64,000 bases of DNA from Chloroflexus sp. Y-396-1. Lineage in GTDB: Bacteria > Chloroflexota > Chloroflexia > Chloroflexales > Chloroflexaceae. The DNA lies in the NCBI RefSeq assembly GCF_000516515.1, contig NZ_KI911784.1, positions 806,001 through 870,000 of the forward strand, written 5' to 3'. This document shows, piece after piece, positions 55,253-64,000 of the stretch. The notes beneath the pieces are model-generated. The model had not been told where the DNA came from, did not search any database, and saw nothing but the letters and a program-made list of their open reading frames with translations. Each line of letters opens with the position of its first letter. The stretch's first letter is position 1. The translations under genes and the position numbers were made by a program.

Positions 55253-56401
55253 TTAGGGTAGGTTGGTGAAATCGCTGGCGCTATAGTAACCCGAGTCGAT
55301 CAGTGCAGCACGCACATTCTCACGAGTTACCGTCACAACTGGCGATTGGATAGCGGGCACATCTTTCTTCCCATTGTTGTAGGAACCACGCGCTTCAGGC
55401 TGCTTATTTTCGAGCAGAGCAACCGCAGCCTTGATCGCATCTTTCACCAGTGTCCGCACATCCTTGAACACGGTCATCGACTGGCGGCCATCGATGATAT
55501 ACTGCACCGAAGCCTTCTCAGCGTCCTGGCCGGTCACAAAATACTGGGTGACATCTTTATCTGCGGCAAAGGCATCGGCAATCGCCCGTGCCGTACCGTC
55601 ATTTGGGGCAAGGATATAGACCTTGCCTTTATCGGCGGCAGTAACAGCGGTCAGGTTAGCTTCGGCCAGATTCTTCGCCGTGTTGAAATCCCAGTTCGTC
55701 GTGATCTGACCAATAATCTTTGCCATCTCGTCACGAGTCAGATCGAGCTTATTCTGCAAGGCAACCGCCTCGCTGGAGTTCTTGATCACAAAGGTACCAT
55801 CAGCGATCTTGGGCTGAAGAACCTTCCAGGCACCCTCAAAGAAGAGGAAGGCATTGTTGTCAGACGCAGCACCGGCGTAGAGGTAGAGTGGATTGCCACT
55901 GCCACTAGCACGATCAACAAGGTATTGCGCCTGCTGTGCGCCTACCGCAATGCTATCAAAGGTCACATAATAATCAACTGCCTCAGTCTCGCGGATCAAG
56001 CGGTCATACGAGATGACCTTTACACCAGCAGCACGGGCAGCCTCGGCCGCAGCGGCAGCGGCTGTACCATCGTGTGGGCAGATGATCAGTACCTTGATAC
56101 CCTTAGAAATCAGAGCCTCAACATTCTCCTTTTCCTTCGCCGATGAACCCTGGCTGAAGAGAATTTCGACCTGATACCCGGCCTGCTGGAGCGCCTCACG
56201 GAAACGGGTCTCATCCTGAATCCAGCGGGGTTCATCTTTAGTCGGCAGGACGATACCAACCGCGAGTTTTTGGCTCGATCCACCGGTACTACCACCACTG
56301 CTCCCACCGGTATTACCGGTATTACTGCCGCCACAGGCAGTTAACAGGAACACAAAGGCTGTCAACAAAGACAGCATGAACCACAGAGTCTTCTTTGACA
56401 T
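55253..56401 (-). CDS. Sugar-binding lipoprotein (ChvE/XylF-like)
   Basis: 382 residues from the ATG at 56401, preceded by AAGGAGG. A lipoprotein signal peptide with lipobox LLTAC (Cys about 22) and a Gly/Ser spacer anchors it outside the membrane. The body is a Peripla_BP_4 domain: LAVGIVLPTKDEPRWIQDE, EALISKGIKVLIICPHDG, GVKVISYDRLIRE and YILAPNDGTARAIADAF, typical of ChvE/XylF. It captures the sugar for the permease and ATPase encoded downstream. It is the first gene of the importer operon and is divergent from the MalT-like regulator. Confidence 0.93.
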   Translation of the reverse strand: MSKKTLWFMLSLLTAFVFLLTACGGSNTGNTGGSSGGSTGGSSQKLAVGIVLPTKDEPRWIQDETRFREALQQAGYQVEILFSQGSSAKEKENVEALISKGIKVLIICPHDGTAAAAAAEAARAAGVKVISYDRLIRETEAVDYYVTFDSIAVGAQQAQYLVDRASGSGNPLYLYAGAASDNNAFLFFEGAWKVLQPKIADGTFVIKNSSEAVALQNKLDLTRDEMAKIIGQITTNWDFNTAKNLAEANLTAVTAADKGKVYILAPNDGTARAIADAFAADKDVTQYFVTGQDAEKASVQYIIDGRQSMTVFKDVRTLVKDAIKAAVALLENKQPEARGSYNNGKKDVPAIQSPVVTVTRENVRAALIDSGYYSASDFTNLP

Positions 56402-56776
56402 CACATTCCTCCTTGAGATAAAAAGGCAACACAACATAGCAATGCGCTACACCACAAACAGCGTTTCTTTACCGGTAGATACACCTCCTTGTGTCGATTG
56501 CAGAGTAGCATTCAGATAGTGCTATTGAAGCACGATACATGCGGCTTGCCTAGCTGCCTAACCCTGAAATTAGTTAGGGAGTCACCCCTAAGAAGAAATT
56601 AGGGGAAAACCCTTTAGTTGTGAGGCGTGAGAAGAGAGAACATCGAGAAGCTTGAAGGGTTTCGGCTGGCCCGCTGGCAATGACCTACCGTTCTACCATC
56701 AGCTATGGTAGACTAGAGGATGCAACGATATTTCAACCTGTTACCGTCCTACCAATGATCATTGCACGGAGGTGGC
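56402..56776. other. Divergent regulatory region between importer and MalT-like regulator
   Basis: 375 bp. It holds two tandem CCTAA/TTAGG inverted repeats (56557-56578 and 56585-56605) and an AT-rich segment. A GGAGG site precedes the regulator start at 56777. No gene is seen. Confidence 0.55.
56557..56605. promoter_or_regulatory. Two tandem CCTAA/TTAGG inverted repeats
   Basis: CCTAAC (56557-56562) pairs with GTTAGG (56573-56578), and CCCCTAA (56585-56591) with TTAGGGG (56599-56605). The shared core and equal orientation suggest repeated operator sites or mRNA hairpins controlling one of the divergent genes. Confidence 0.45.
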
Positions 56777-59533
56777 ATGATGATGCCGCTTGTGCGCACC
56801 AAATTACAGCCACCAGAAGCTCTCCCTTTCTTACTCACCCGCCCGCGTTTACACGATCGTTTACGACTGGCCCTCCATAGACGACTCGTCTTGATCGCAG
56901 CTCCGGCAGGCTATGGGAAGACCTCACTGCTGGCCGAATGGCTGGTTGAGGCGCGTAAAGAATGGTCGCACATCGCCTGGGTCAGTCTCGATAGTACCGA
57001 TAATGATATTCGCCGTATGCTGGCGTACCTGCTCGAAGCACTGCACCATTTGCCGGAAGGGCAACGTGAGCGATTACAATCGTTCATCAACAAAGATAGC
57101 GAGATCGATACCGAACAATGGTGTGCCGAATTGCTCAACAATCTGGCCGAAACGGCTAGCTCCACAATTATCGTGCTGGATGATTACCATCTGATCAGCG
57201 ACTCGCACATCCATCAAGCAATTACATTTCTGGTTGATCATCTGCCGCCACATTGTCGTTTGATCATTCTTAGCCGCAGAGATCCACCGATCCCCCTGGC
57301 CCGCTGGCGAGCACGCGGTCATTTGGCTGAATTGCGTAGTTTTGACCTGGCTTTCAGTCCTGAAGAGACGGCCACATTTCTACTGGAAACGATGGATCTT
57401 CCACTTAATCGCGAACAGATTGTTACGTTGTTAGAGAGTACTGAGGGTTGGCCGGCTGGTTTACATTTGGCTGCCCTAGCATTACGTGATCGTATAAATC
57501 GGGGAGAAGTAATTGATGATCCTATTCCCAGTAATCGTTACGTGGCAGATTATCTGATTGAAGATGTCTTCAACCAATTACCCCCTCATCTACAACAGTT
57601 CCTGTTACAAACCTCGATTCTCGAACGGTTATGTGGTGCACTGTGTGATGCAGTGCTTGGCGTAAGTGACTATACGACGGGTGGACAATCGGCGCAATCG
57701 TACAGTCAATCACTCCTCACGGAACTGGAACGCAACAATCTTTTCTTGTTTCCACTTGACACCGAGCGCATCTGGTACCGGTACCATCGTTTGTTCGCCG
57801 ACGTCTTGCGTGAGCGGTTAGTCGTGGGTTGTTCGCCAGAGCAGGTCGCCACGCTCCATCGTCGCGCAGGCGTCTGGTACGCCGCCCATGGAATGCTCGT
57901 TCAGGCAGTTCATCACGCCTTGCAGGCGCAGGCCATCGATGACATCGTAGCGATGCTCGAACCAAATGGCCTGTCAATTATTTCACAGGTTAGTGAGGAG
58001 ACTCTTCGTCGATGGTTACCTGCTATTCCAGAAGAGGCTTTTGAACAGCATCCCCGCATAGCTCTGTTGCGAGCCTGGCTGGCTACCACCAATTATCAAG
58101 CTGAAGAAGCATCCCATTGGATTGCAGTGGCCGAACGTGCATTAGCCGATGTTGCGAGCGGTACCGCCACACCGATTGGTCTGATTGCAAACTTACGTGG
58201 CGAACTGAGCGCTGTACGTTTGCGACTGGCAATCTTACAGGGCAATATCGCACAGGCGCTCAGCGAAGGAAAGCAAGCCCTGAACTGGTTACAAAGTGAC
58301 TATCAATCGTTACGAATGCGAGTGGCTAAAGACTTAGGTTACGTCTATCTCGCCCAGGGCCATCTATCGCAGGCCGAGCAAGCTTTCAAGGAAGCGATGA
58401 TCAATGGTTTGAACGCTGGCCTGCCGTATATTTCTGCACTGGCAAGTAGTGATTATGCCTATACCCTTATGCTGCGCGGCGCATTCAGTACGGCAATTCA
58501 CGCCTGTCGCGATACACTCGAACAGACTATGCGTCGCTATCGCCATCAAACGGTACCAGGGATTGGATTAGCGTTGCTAGGGCTTACCGAACTCTACCAT
58601 ATCCGCCACGAGTTTGCTGGCGCGTTACCAGCACTTGCCGAGGCTGAAAGTTTGATTAAATCAGGGCAGATCACCAGCTATCTCTGTCTCTTGATTGTGA
58701 TGGCACGAGTTGCCCGATCACGGGGCGATCTGACCGGTGCGCTACGTGTGATCCGTCAGACCCGCTTTCTGGCTCAACAACGTCAGGTTCATTGGGTACT
58801 AGCAGTACTAGATGGTCTGGAAGGACAAATCCTGCTCGAACAGGGAGATATAACGGCGGCCAGACAACTGCTGACAAAGAGCGTATCGATAGCGCAAGAA
58901 TTTTACTACTTGCCGACGGCCATCTTCTACGCACGCGAGCACATAACCCGTGCGCAGTATGAATGGCGACTAGCTCAAGGTGCTGCGAATGGTGATGTGC
59001 AGGCCCTCCGTGAACTGGCCGCTGAATTGAGAGAACCGTCGGGAACAGCACTGTGGCAGACCCTGCTACCCTTTGATGCGGCACTACTGCGCGGGTTAGC
59101 GCTGTCAACCGCCGGTGAAGATGCCACTGAATCGATCATGTCGGCACTCGAGCTGGCCGCCAGTGAACGAATAGTGGCACCATTTACACAAGCAGGTGAA
59201 CCACTTCGCCGCATCCTCAGCCAGCTCGCGAATCTTCAACAGCTATCATCGTTTGGCGAATATATTTTCTCGCTGTTTGAAAACGACAACCTATCGTCGA
59301 TGGTCATCCCCCCCTCACCCACATCGAACAACTTGTCCGAACTATTGAGTCAGCGTGAAATCGAGGTTCTGCGTCTAATGGCAGAAGGACGCAGTAACCA
59401 CGAGATTGCTGCCAGTTTAATTATTGCGGTCAGTACGGTGAAATCACACATTAACAACATTTTCGGCAAATTGGGTGTTGCTTCACGCACGCAGGCAGTG
59501 GCTCGTGGTCGTCGGCTCGGTCTTATCCCTTAG
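56777..59533 (+). CDS. MalT-like large LuxR-family transcriptional activator
   Basis: 918 residues from the ATG at 56777 (GGAGG upstream; the earlier TTG frame start is less likely). Walker A LIAAPAGYGKTSLL (about 40-50), a STAND-type NTPase with VVLDDYH and LSRRDPP, then a long array of TPR-like helices (about 350-840) and a C-terminal LuxR HTH (LLSQREIEVLRLMAEGRSNHEIAASLIIAVSTVKSHI). In MalT, ATP and an inducer drive assembly and activation. Its divergence from a sugar-binding lipoprotein gene implies it activates the importer. The 3' end overlaps the homoserine dehydrogenase gene by 11 bp. Confidence 0.93.
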   Translation: MMMPLVRTKLQPPEALPFLLTRPRLHDRLRLALHRRLVLIAAPAGYGKTSLLAEWLVEARKEWSHIAWVSLDSTDNDIRRMLAYLLEALHHLPEGQRERLQSFINKDSEIDTEQWCAELLNNLAETASSTIIVLDDYHLISDSHIHQAITFLVDHLPPHCRLIILSRRDPPIPLARWRARGHLAELRSFDLAFSPEETATFLLETMDLPLNREQIVTLLESTEGWPAGLHLAALALRDRINRGEVIDDPIPSNRYVADYLIEDVFNQLPPHLQQFLLQTSILERLCGALCDAVLGVSDYTTGGQSAQSYSQSLLTELERNNLFLFPLDTERIWYRYHRLFADVLRERLVVGCSPEQVATLHRRAGVWYAAHGMLVQAVHHALQAQAIDDIVAMLEPNGLSIISQVSEETLRRWLPAIPEEAFEQHPRIALLRAWLATTNYQAEEASHWIAVAERALADVASGTATPIGLIANLRGELSAVRLRLAILQGNIAQALSEGKQALNWLQSDYQSLRMRVAKDLGYVYLAQGHLSQAEQAFKEAMINGLNAGLPYISALASSDYAYTLMLRGAFSTAIHACRDTLEQTMRRYRHQTVPGIGLALLGLTELYHIRHEFAGALPALAEAESLIKSGQITSYLCLLIVMARVARSRGDLTGALRVIRQTRFLAQQRQVHWVLAVLDGLEGQILLEQGDITAARQLLTKSVSIAQEFYYLPTAIFYAREHITRAQYEWRLAQGAANGDVQALRELAAELREPSGTALWQTLLPFDAALLRGLALSTAGEDATESIMSALELAASERIVAPFTQAGEPLRRILSQLANLQQLSSFGEYIFSLFENDNLSSMVIPPSPTSNNLSELLSQREIEVLRLMAEGRSNHEIAASLIIAVSTVKSHINNIFGKLGVASRTQAVARGRRLGLIP

Positions 59534-60593
59534 CGCATCGCAATCGATGCCTGATGTCGATGACATCGCGCAACATCGCCTGACATGTCCCTAGTGGGCC
59601 GTCTTCAAGACTGCTGAGCGTTGAGCGACCAGCAGTATCGCTATAGATCACCAGCCCCATCTCGCCACGTGAAAGACGAGCAAGCGGATGATCGGCAGCC
59701 AGCCTGGTCGGTGTAACCGAGAGAACGTATCGACCATCTGTCTGCCGGTCGGCGCATGCGACTAGTGAGATACGGCCACCAGCACTCCACGCCGCTGCCA
59801 GCTCCTCTGCCGTCACCTCACGGATGCCGCGTATGTTTACATCGGTCAGTGTAGTTGGTTGGCGCAGCACCGCGTTAGCAAAGATGACCAGCTTACCGGC
59901 AGCATCCCAACCATCAACATCGAGAGACGGGTCAGGCTCAACGATGCCCTGACGCTGCGCTTCGGCCAGAGCAGTAGAAAAATCAGCACCAATTGCCATC
60001 TGTTCGAGAATCACCTGCGTGGTACTGTTAACTACCAGCTCTGCCCGTTCAATACGGGCGCCGGCCAGATCACGAAGACCAACATTGATGGTTGGCAACG
60101 CACCGCCAACGGCACCAGAAAACCGCAACGGCGGACGCACACTATACGGCGAGAGATCATCAGCCCAATCGCTGAGAGCAGCTAATTCGGCGAACGCCAG
60201 TACCAGTGGCCCCTTACTGGCAAGGACAGCAGCTTTGCCGCGTTGCAAAGCCGCCCGAACAATGTCAAGCGCTGGCTGACCATCACGGAGATTGGTAGGA
60301 GTTGCTTCTAACAGCAGATCATAATCAACAGTCCGTGCAAGATTGATCGGATCGAGATCCGATCGGAACGTTGGTAACACTCGTACACCAAGCCGACGAC
60401 GCTTACAATCAATAATGGCCGGGAGGTCAAGACCGTCAGGATCAAACGCAACGCCTGTCGAATCGGCAACCCCAATAATCCGCAACTGGAAACCGTAACG
60501 AAGTGCAAAACGCTCCGAATCGGCCACCAGCAGTTCGAGTAAAGTACGGCCAATATTGCCCAAACCGGTCAAGATTGTCTTGAAAGTGTCCAT
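59523..60593 (-). CDS. Homoserine dehydrogenase (short form, no ACT domain)
   Basis: 356 residues from the ATG at 60593; an earlier in-frame GTG has no site. NAD(P)-binding GLGNIGRTLLELL at the N-terminus, then LLLEATPTNLRDGQPALD, ASKGPLVLAF (catalytic Lys) and SGAVGGALPT, with AELVVNSTTQVILEQM and DVDGWDAAGKLVIFANA, all features of Hom. Length is shorter than the usual ACT-bearing enzyme, so feedback by threonine may be absent. Converts aspartate-semialdehyde to homoserine for threonine and methionine. The partner thrC is at 27508. Confidence 0.9.
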   Translation of the reverse strand: MDTFKTILTGLGNIGRTLLELLVADSERFALRYGFQLRIIGVADSTGVAFDPDGLDLPAIIDCKRRRLGVRVLPTFRSDLDPINLARTVDYDLLLEATPTNLRDGQPALDIVRAALQRGKAAVLASKGPLVLAFAELAALSDWADDLSPYSVRPPLRFSGAVGGALPTINVGLRDLAGARIERAELVVNSTTQVILEQMAIGADFSTALAEAQRQGIVEPDPSLDVDGWDAAGKLVIFANAVLRQPTTLTDVNIRGIREVTAEELAAAWSAGGRISLVACADRQTDGRYVLSVTPTRLAADHPLARLSRGEMGLVIYSDTAGRSTLSSLEDGPLGTCQAMLRDVIDIRHRLRCAKG

Positions 60594-60637
60594 ACATACT
60601 CTCACACAATTCTAATCCAGGCATGTATAATGTAAGA

Positions 60638-60660
60638 CTACACATCTATAACACGTGTAG
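60638..60660. promoter_or_regulatory. Inverted repeat upstream of homoserine dehydrogenase
   Basis: CTACAC (60638-60643) and GTGTAG (60655-60660) form a dyad with an 11-bp centre (ATCTATAACAC) in the divergent gap. It is a candidate operator. No regulator is evident nearby. Confidence 0.35.
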
Positions 60661-60721
60661 ATTACCACACATTCTGTCGTAGAGGCTTTATAACAACGAC
60701 GTTATATCGTAGGAAAACCCC

Positions 60722-61471
60722 ATGAAACAGTGTCCGGTACCGTGTCTCTTTGTTGCACAACATCAACAAGATATGGCAAGTATCCGCAAGCACTTGCTAG
60801 AGGGTCATCAATGCCGAGATGCATGGTTAGCTCTAAGCAAATTAGTGCATGATCCGCGACAGCGCAAAGATTGTCTCGAACGGGCATCGATCTTAGCACC
60901 TGATGATGAAGAGTTGCTCATCGCCTACCTTGAGGCACGGTTAGCGATAGACCCGGCAGACCGCTTTGCCCAACAACGCCTGAATGAGATCCGCACAATG
61001 CGTCTGCTTTCGGACGTGAAAACACCATACTTTCATGAACAACCGAAACCCCGGTTAATTGGCGATATTCTCGTCTCGATTGGCGCCATTACCGAAGCCG
61101 AACTACAAGAGGTATTGGCCGAGCAACGTCGGGGTAGTCTCCTGGTTTCCGACCGACGGATCGGACAACTATTATTACGGCGCGGATTAATTACACCATC
61201 AAAGCTGGCAAAGGCATTGATCATTCAACAGCAAGAACGGAGCCGGGCCCGTACTGCACCACAGGTTCTAGGGGAGTATCTGGTTGAGCACGGCTATATT
61301 ACTGCGGCTCAACTCGAAGCAGTGCTCACCGAACAGATTCGTCTCGATCAGCAAGGGAAGCGTTACAGTTTAGGCCAATTGCTGGTACGGATGAACATGT
61401 TGTCGAAGGATGAGGTGGAACGGGCCGCAAAAGAGTACGAGAAAGCGTTCTGGACACAGTTTAATGCGTAG
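60722..61471 (+). CDS. Stand-alone protein with four MshEN/GspE-N-like repeats
   Basis: 249 residues, soluble. After a helical N-terminus (about 18-105) come four repeats of about 35 residues starting at 111 (RLIGDILVSIGAIT), 146 (RIGQLLLRRGLIT), 182 (VLGEYLVEHGYIT) and 216 (SLGQLLVRMNMLS), each with a following AL..Q helix. This is the pattern of the GspE N-terminal/MshEN domain, in which two such motifs can bind cyclic di-GMP. There is no ATPase domain attached. It may be a c-di-GMP adaptor for type IV pili or gliding, which is an inference. Start ATG follows AGGA. Confidence 0.7.
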   Translation: MKQCPVPCLFVAQHQQDMASIRKHLLEGHQCRDAWLALSKLVHDPRQRKDCLERASILAPDDEELLIAYLEARLAIDPADRFAQQRLNEIRTMRLLSDVKTPYFHEQPKPRLIGDILVSIGAITEAELQEVLAEQRRGSLLVSDRRIGQLLLRRGLITPSKLAKALIIQQQERSRARTAPQVLGEYLVEHGYITAAQLEAVLTEQIRLDQQGKRYSLGQLLVRMNMLSKDEVERAAKEYEKAFWTQFNA

Positions 61472-61639
61472 CTTTCTCTGACAAGATAAGAACTGTACCA
61501 TGTGGTCTGTCATTGTGATCACAGAGTTTTTTGTGGTACCTGATAATGATGCAGCTACCTGGACCCTTTTGCACGTCGTGTCAAGAGCCATGCTACAATA
61601 AGCACGCTTTTCTATGGCTGACATCATGAGGATCGATGC

Positions 61640-63658
61640 GTGCTCGTTGCAGGTAAAGATATATCATCCCGCTCGACAATCTGGTTGGCTGTGATCTGGT
61701 TGGCGGCTGTCGTGAGCATGGCAGCGCCGGGGTTGATCTGGTGGCTACCACAAACGTTGCTGTATGCACCGCTAACGCTGCTCAGCGGTATCATCCTCTT
61801 CACGCTCCCTGGCCTTGCTGTATTACGCTGGCTGTATCAGGCTCCTCTCATCTGGTTTGAACGGTTGATATATGCAGCCAGCCTCAGTTGCGGCGTGCTC
61901 CCGCTGCTACTGCTTGTGAGTGATCTGATCGGATGGCGCTGGAATAGTGTCTCGGCCTGGATAATGATGCTGATGCTTTCCATCCTTGCTTTCTGGCCCC
62001 AACCCCCACGCACATTGCGTCAAAATCACCACCGAAATCTGATTGGCTTGGCTATCGCTTTACTCACAATTACTGCTCTAGCTATTCGCTTTTTTATTGT
62101 ACGTGAAGTACCAGTTGGTTTTTTTGGTGATTCATATCATCATACTGTTATCACTCAGTTGCTGATAGATCACGGCGGCCTTTTCCATTCCTGGCAACCG
62201 TATGCGCCAGCCGTGACCTTTACCTATCACTACGCCTTCCATACAATGGCGGCCTGGTGGCACTGGTTAAGCGGTCTATCGGCCGCGCAGGGCGTCGTTC
62301 TAGTTGGGCAGGTGATGAACGGCTTAGCAACACCATTGACATTTCTGCTAACAGCACAACTAACCAATTCGCGGCTGACCGGTCTCTGGGCAGCCCTGAT
62401 GGTCGGATTCCTCAGCATCTACCCGGCATATTACGTAAATTGGGGACGATATACACAACTAGCCGGGCAAACCGTTTTGCCGGCAGTGGCTCTGGCCTGG
62501 ATGACCTTACTTGATCGAACGTTACAGCCTCATCTTTCGTGGCGTACCCTGCTTAGACCATTATTCCTGACCAGTATTGCCAGCGCTGGCCTATTACTCA
62601 GTCACTATCGAGTAGCAATACTGACGATGTGCTTTATCCTTGCCTACGCAATGACAGCCTTTGCCCTCTACACATCGCACCAGTGGCAGTATTTGCTGCG
62701 TATGAGTGTAGTCGGCCTGCTCGGTGCTGCCGGAACAGGTCTTCTGGTCGGACCCTGGCTATGGCGTGTACAACAAGGGCAGATCATGCGTCTGGCTTCC
62801 ATTCTCTTGAATACCAGTTCTGAAACGAGCAATCCCATCTCGCTCGACATCATTGGAGCAGCATTTCGCACGGGTCTTTTCCTGCCGACAGTTCTGGGTC
62901 TGGCGAGCCTGTTGTGGCGGCGACAAGCGGCTGGTATTGTCCTGACGCTCTGGGCGATCTTCGCCTGGCTGGCGGCAAATCCGCAACTGATCGGCCTGAA
63001 TGGTCAAGGCTTGATCACTACATTTACGGTGTTAATCGGTGCATACGTAGCTATTGCGCCGGCGGCTGGAGCTGGTTGGCTGACACTGATACGCCTGTTT
63101 GCCACCCTGATACAATCAGCCTGGCAGTGGAAGGATAGTTCCATCATCGCGGTTCAGATCATACTGGCACTGATCCTACTGGGCTGGGGTACCTCGATCC
63201 AGGTCAGCATTCTTGATCCCTCCTATCAACTGGCAACTCCGGCTGATATAGCGGCTGCCGAGTGGATTCAAACCAATCTACCGGCAGATGCGGCGATCTT
63301 TGTGAACGGATTTCCCGCCTACGGTGGTTACGTGTATGCCGGTAACGATGGTGGATGGTGGTTGAGCTTTCTTACCGGACGCCGTACCAATTTACTACCA
63401 ATGGCTGTAGGATTTGAAGCCACTGATCCGCCCGATACGCTGCGACAGATTGCCGCACTTCATCAGTCAATTCAGCAATTCCCAATAGGCAGTGCCGAGG
63501 CAGCAGCAGCATTGCGTGCATCTGGCTTTCGTTTTCTCTACGATGGACCGGCTGCCAATCCTGGTGGCGAGTACCTTGATCCAGCACAGATCGATACTTC
63601 ACCATTTTACGAATTAATCTACCGCCAAAACGGGGTAAGTATTTGGAGGATTCGCTAG
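61640..63658 (+). CDS. Polytopic membrane protein, possible glycosyltransferase-like
   Basis: 672 residues from the GTG at 61640 (GAGG upstream). It has about 12 hydrophobic helices and an outer loop with FFGDSYHHTVITQLLIDHGG and YHYAFHTMAAWWHWLS, then a C-terminal soluble part from about 540 (AAEWIQTNLPADAAIFVNGFPAYGGYVY). The Asp-rich first loop and overall plan resemble membrane-embedded polyprenyl-sugar-dependent (GT-C) enzymes, but no catalytic motif is certain. The stop shares its last base with the start of the next gene, a GT4-type glycosyltransferase, so both probably act in envelope glycan synthesis. Confidence 0.65.
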   Translation: MLVAGKDISSRSTIWLAVIWLAAVVSMAAPGLIWWLPQTLLYAPLTLLSGIILFTLPGLAVLRWLYQAPLIWFERLIYAASLSCGVLPLLLLVSDLIGWRWNSVSAWIMMLMLSILAFWPQPPRTLRQNHHRNLIGLAIALLTITALAIRFFIVREVPVGFFGDSYHHTVITQLLIDHGGLFHSWQPYAPAVTFTYHYAFHTMAAWWHWLSGLSAAQGVVLVGQVMNGLATPLTFLLTAQLTNSRLTGLWAALMVGFLSIYPAYYVNWGRYTQLAGQTVLPAVALAWMTLLDRTLQPHLSWRTLLRPLFLTSIASAGLLLSHYRVAILTMCFILAYAMTAFALYTSHQWQYLLRMSVVGLLGAAGTGLLVGPWLWRVQQGQIMRLASILLNTSSETSNPISLDIIGAAFRTGLFLPTVLGLASLLWRRQAAGIVLTLWAIFAWLAANPQLIGLNGQGLITTFTVLIGAYVAIAPAAGAGWLTLIRLFATLIQSAWQWKDSSIIAVQIILALILLGWGTSIQVSILDPSYQLATPADIAAAEWIQTNLPADAAIFVNGFPAYGGYVYAGNDGGWWLSFLTGRRTNLLPMAVGFEATDPPDTLRQIAALHQSIQQFPIGSAEAAAALRASGFRFLYDGPAANPGGEYLDPAQIDTSPFYELIYRQNGVSIWRIR

Positions 63659-64000
63659 TGCGACTTGCAGTGGTTGGCCCAACCTATCCTTTTCGAGGTG
63701 GAATTGCCCAGTACAGCACCATGCTGGTTTATTACCTTCGTGCGGCTGGTCATACGACGTTCTTCTACTCGTTTACCCGTCAGTATCCCACCTGGCTCTT
63801 TCCCGGTCGTAGTGATCGTGATCCGAGTCGCACTGCACTCCGGGTCGATTGCGAGTATCTGCTCGATCCAATGAATCCGTTGACCTGGTGGCGATTAGTG
63901 CGTCGGGTACGCGCCGATCAGCCTGATCTCTTGCTCTTGCAGTGGTGGGTTCCATATTGGACACCTAGTCTGACGGTTATTTCGAGTCTGCTGAAGCGCC
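63658..64000 (+). CDS. GT4-type glycosyltransferase (partial, C-terminus outside window)
   Basis: Translation from the GTG at 63658 (GGAGG 7 bases upstream, start overlapping the previous stop TAGTG) gives 114 codons open to the window edge. It begins RLAVVGPTYPFRGGIAQYST, the typical N-terminal GxxxPxRGGIA loop of GT4 family retaining glycosyltransferases, followed by LVYYLRAAGH and a DLLLLQWWVP strand. The second domain with the nucleotide-sugar site is outside the window, so donor and acceptor are unknown. Confidence 0.85.
   Translation, partial: MRLAVVGPTYPFRGGIAQYSTMLVYYLRAAGHTTFFYSFTRQYPTWLFPGRSDRDPSRTALRVDCEYLLDPMNPLTWWRLVRRVRADQPDLLLLQWWVPYWTPSLTVISSLLKR

Overview
The window reads as a chromosomal segment of a filamentous anoxygenic phototroph of the genus Chloroflexus (Chloroflexota). 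The strongest marker is the blue-copper protein at 23520-24230, which I recognise as auracyanin B. A full set of Cu ligands is present, and several positions differ from the C. aurantiacus protein as I remember it, so a sister species such as C. aggregans is plausible. Genes are moderately GC-rich, with Shine-Dalgarno sites of the GGAGG type and frequent GTG starts.

Layout. 1-2529 (-): a very long phosphorelay protein (Hpt-REC-REC-GGDEF-REC-PP2C), cut by the window edge. 3158-22162 (-): a co-directional block that I read as a type VII secretion (T7SS/ESX-like) locus. In transcription order it holds a ubiquitin-like/FHA fusion, two small WXG100 proteins, an EccC-type triple FtsK/SpoIIIE ATPase, a membrane FHA protein, a secreted VWA protein, a membrane Ser/Thr kinase with an SH3b-like tail, a membrane PP2C phosphatase with a PASTA domain and proline repeats, a second proline-repeat membrane protein, a frameshifted SH3-like membrane protein, a frameshifted WXG protein with a cysteine-peptidase/amidase-like tail, a second large WXG-type substrate, an EspG-like candidate chaperone and a secreted 14-blade RCC1 protein. 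A divergent XRE regulator (22528-22770) faces the block across a promoter that contains a perfect 14-bp palindrome. The combination of secretion ATPase, WXG substrates and a complete kinase/phosphatase/FHA circuit is the most interesting system here.

23520-36094: auracyanin B, then housekeeping genes: an rRNA/tRNA uracil methyltransferase, a membrane STAS protein, threonine synthase, a TPR protein, an mltG-aroE-prepilin peptidase-nucleotidyltransferase operon, purA and argD. 36924-43887: a short coiled-coil protein, an overlapping hisC-hisN-mazG-hisB-prsW operon read on the minus strand, a FabF-like synthase and holB. 43902-49007: a 1701-residue DUF1998-type helicase with a predicted nuclease tail.

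49079-59533: a sugar-uptake and sensing module. It contains an unusual protein that fuses an ABC-type ATPase domain to a NarL-class histidine kinase, a convergent REC-LuxR-REC response regulator, a three-gene ChvE/XylF-XylG-XylH-like ABC transporter, and a MalT-like LuxR regulator divergent from the transporter. 59523-64000: homoserine dehydrogenase, a protein with four MshEN/GspE-N-like repeats, a large polytopic membrane protein and the start of a GT4 glycosyltransferase.

Several gaps carry short dispersed palindromes that recur with paired (compensatory) base changes, which suggests structured REP/MITE-like elements. I saw no rRNA, tRNA, CRISPR array or intact insertion sequence.
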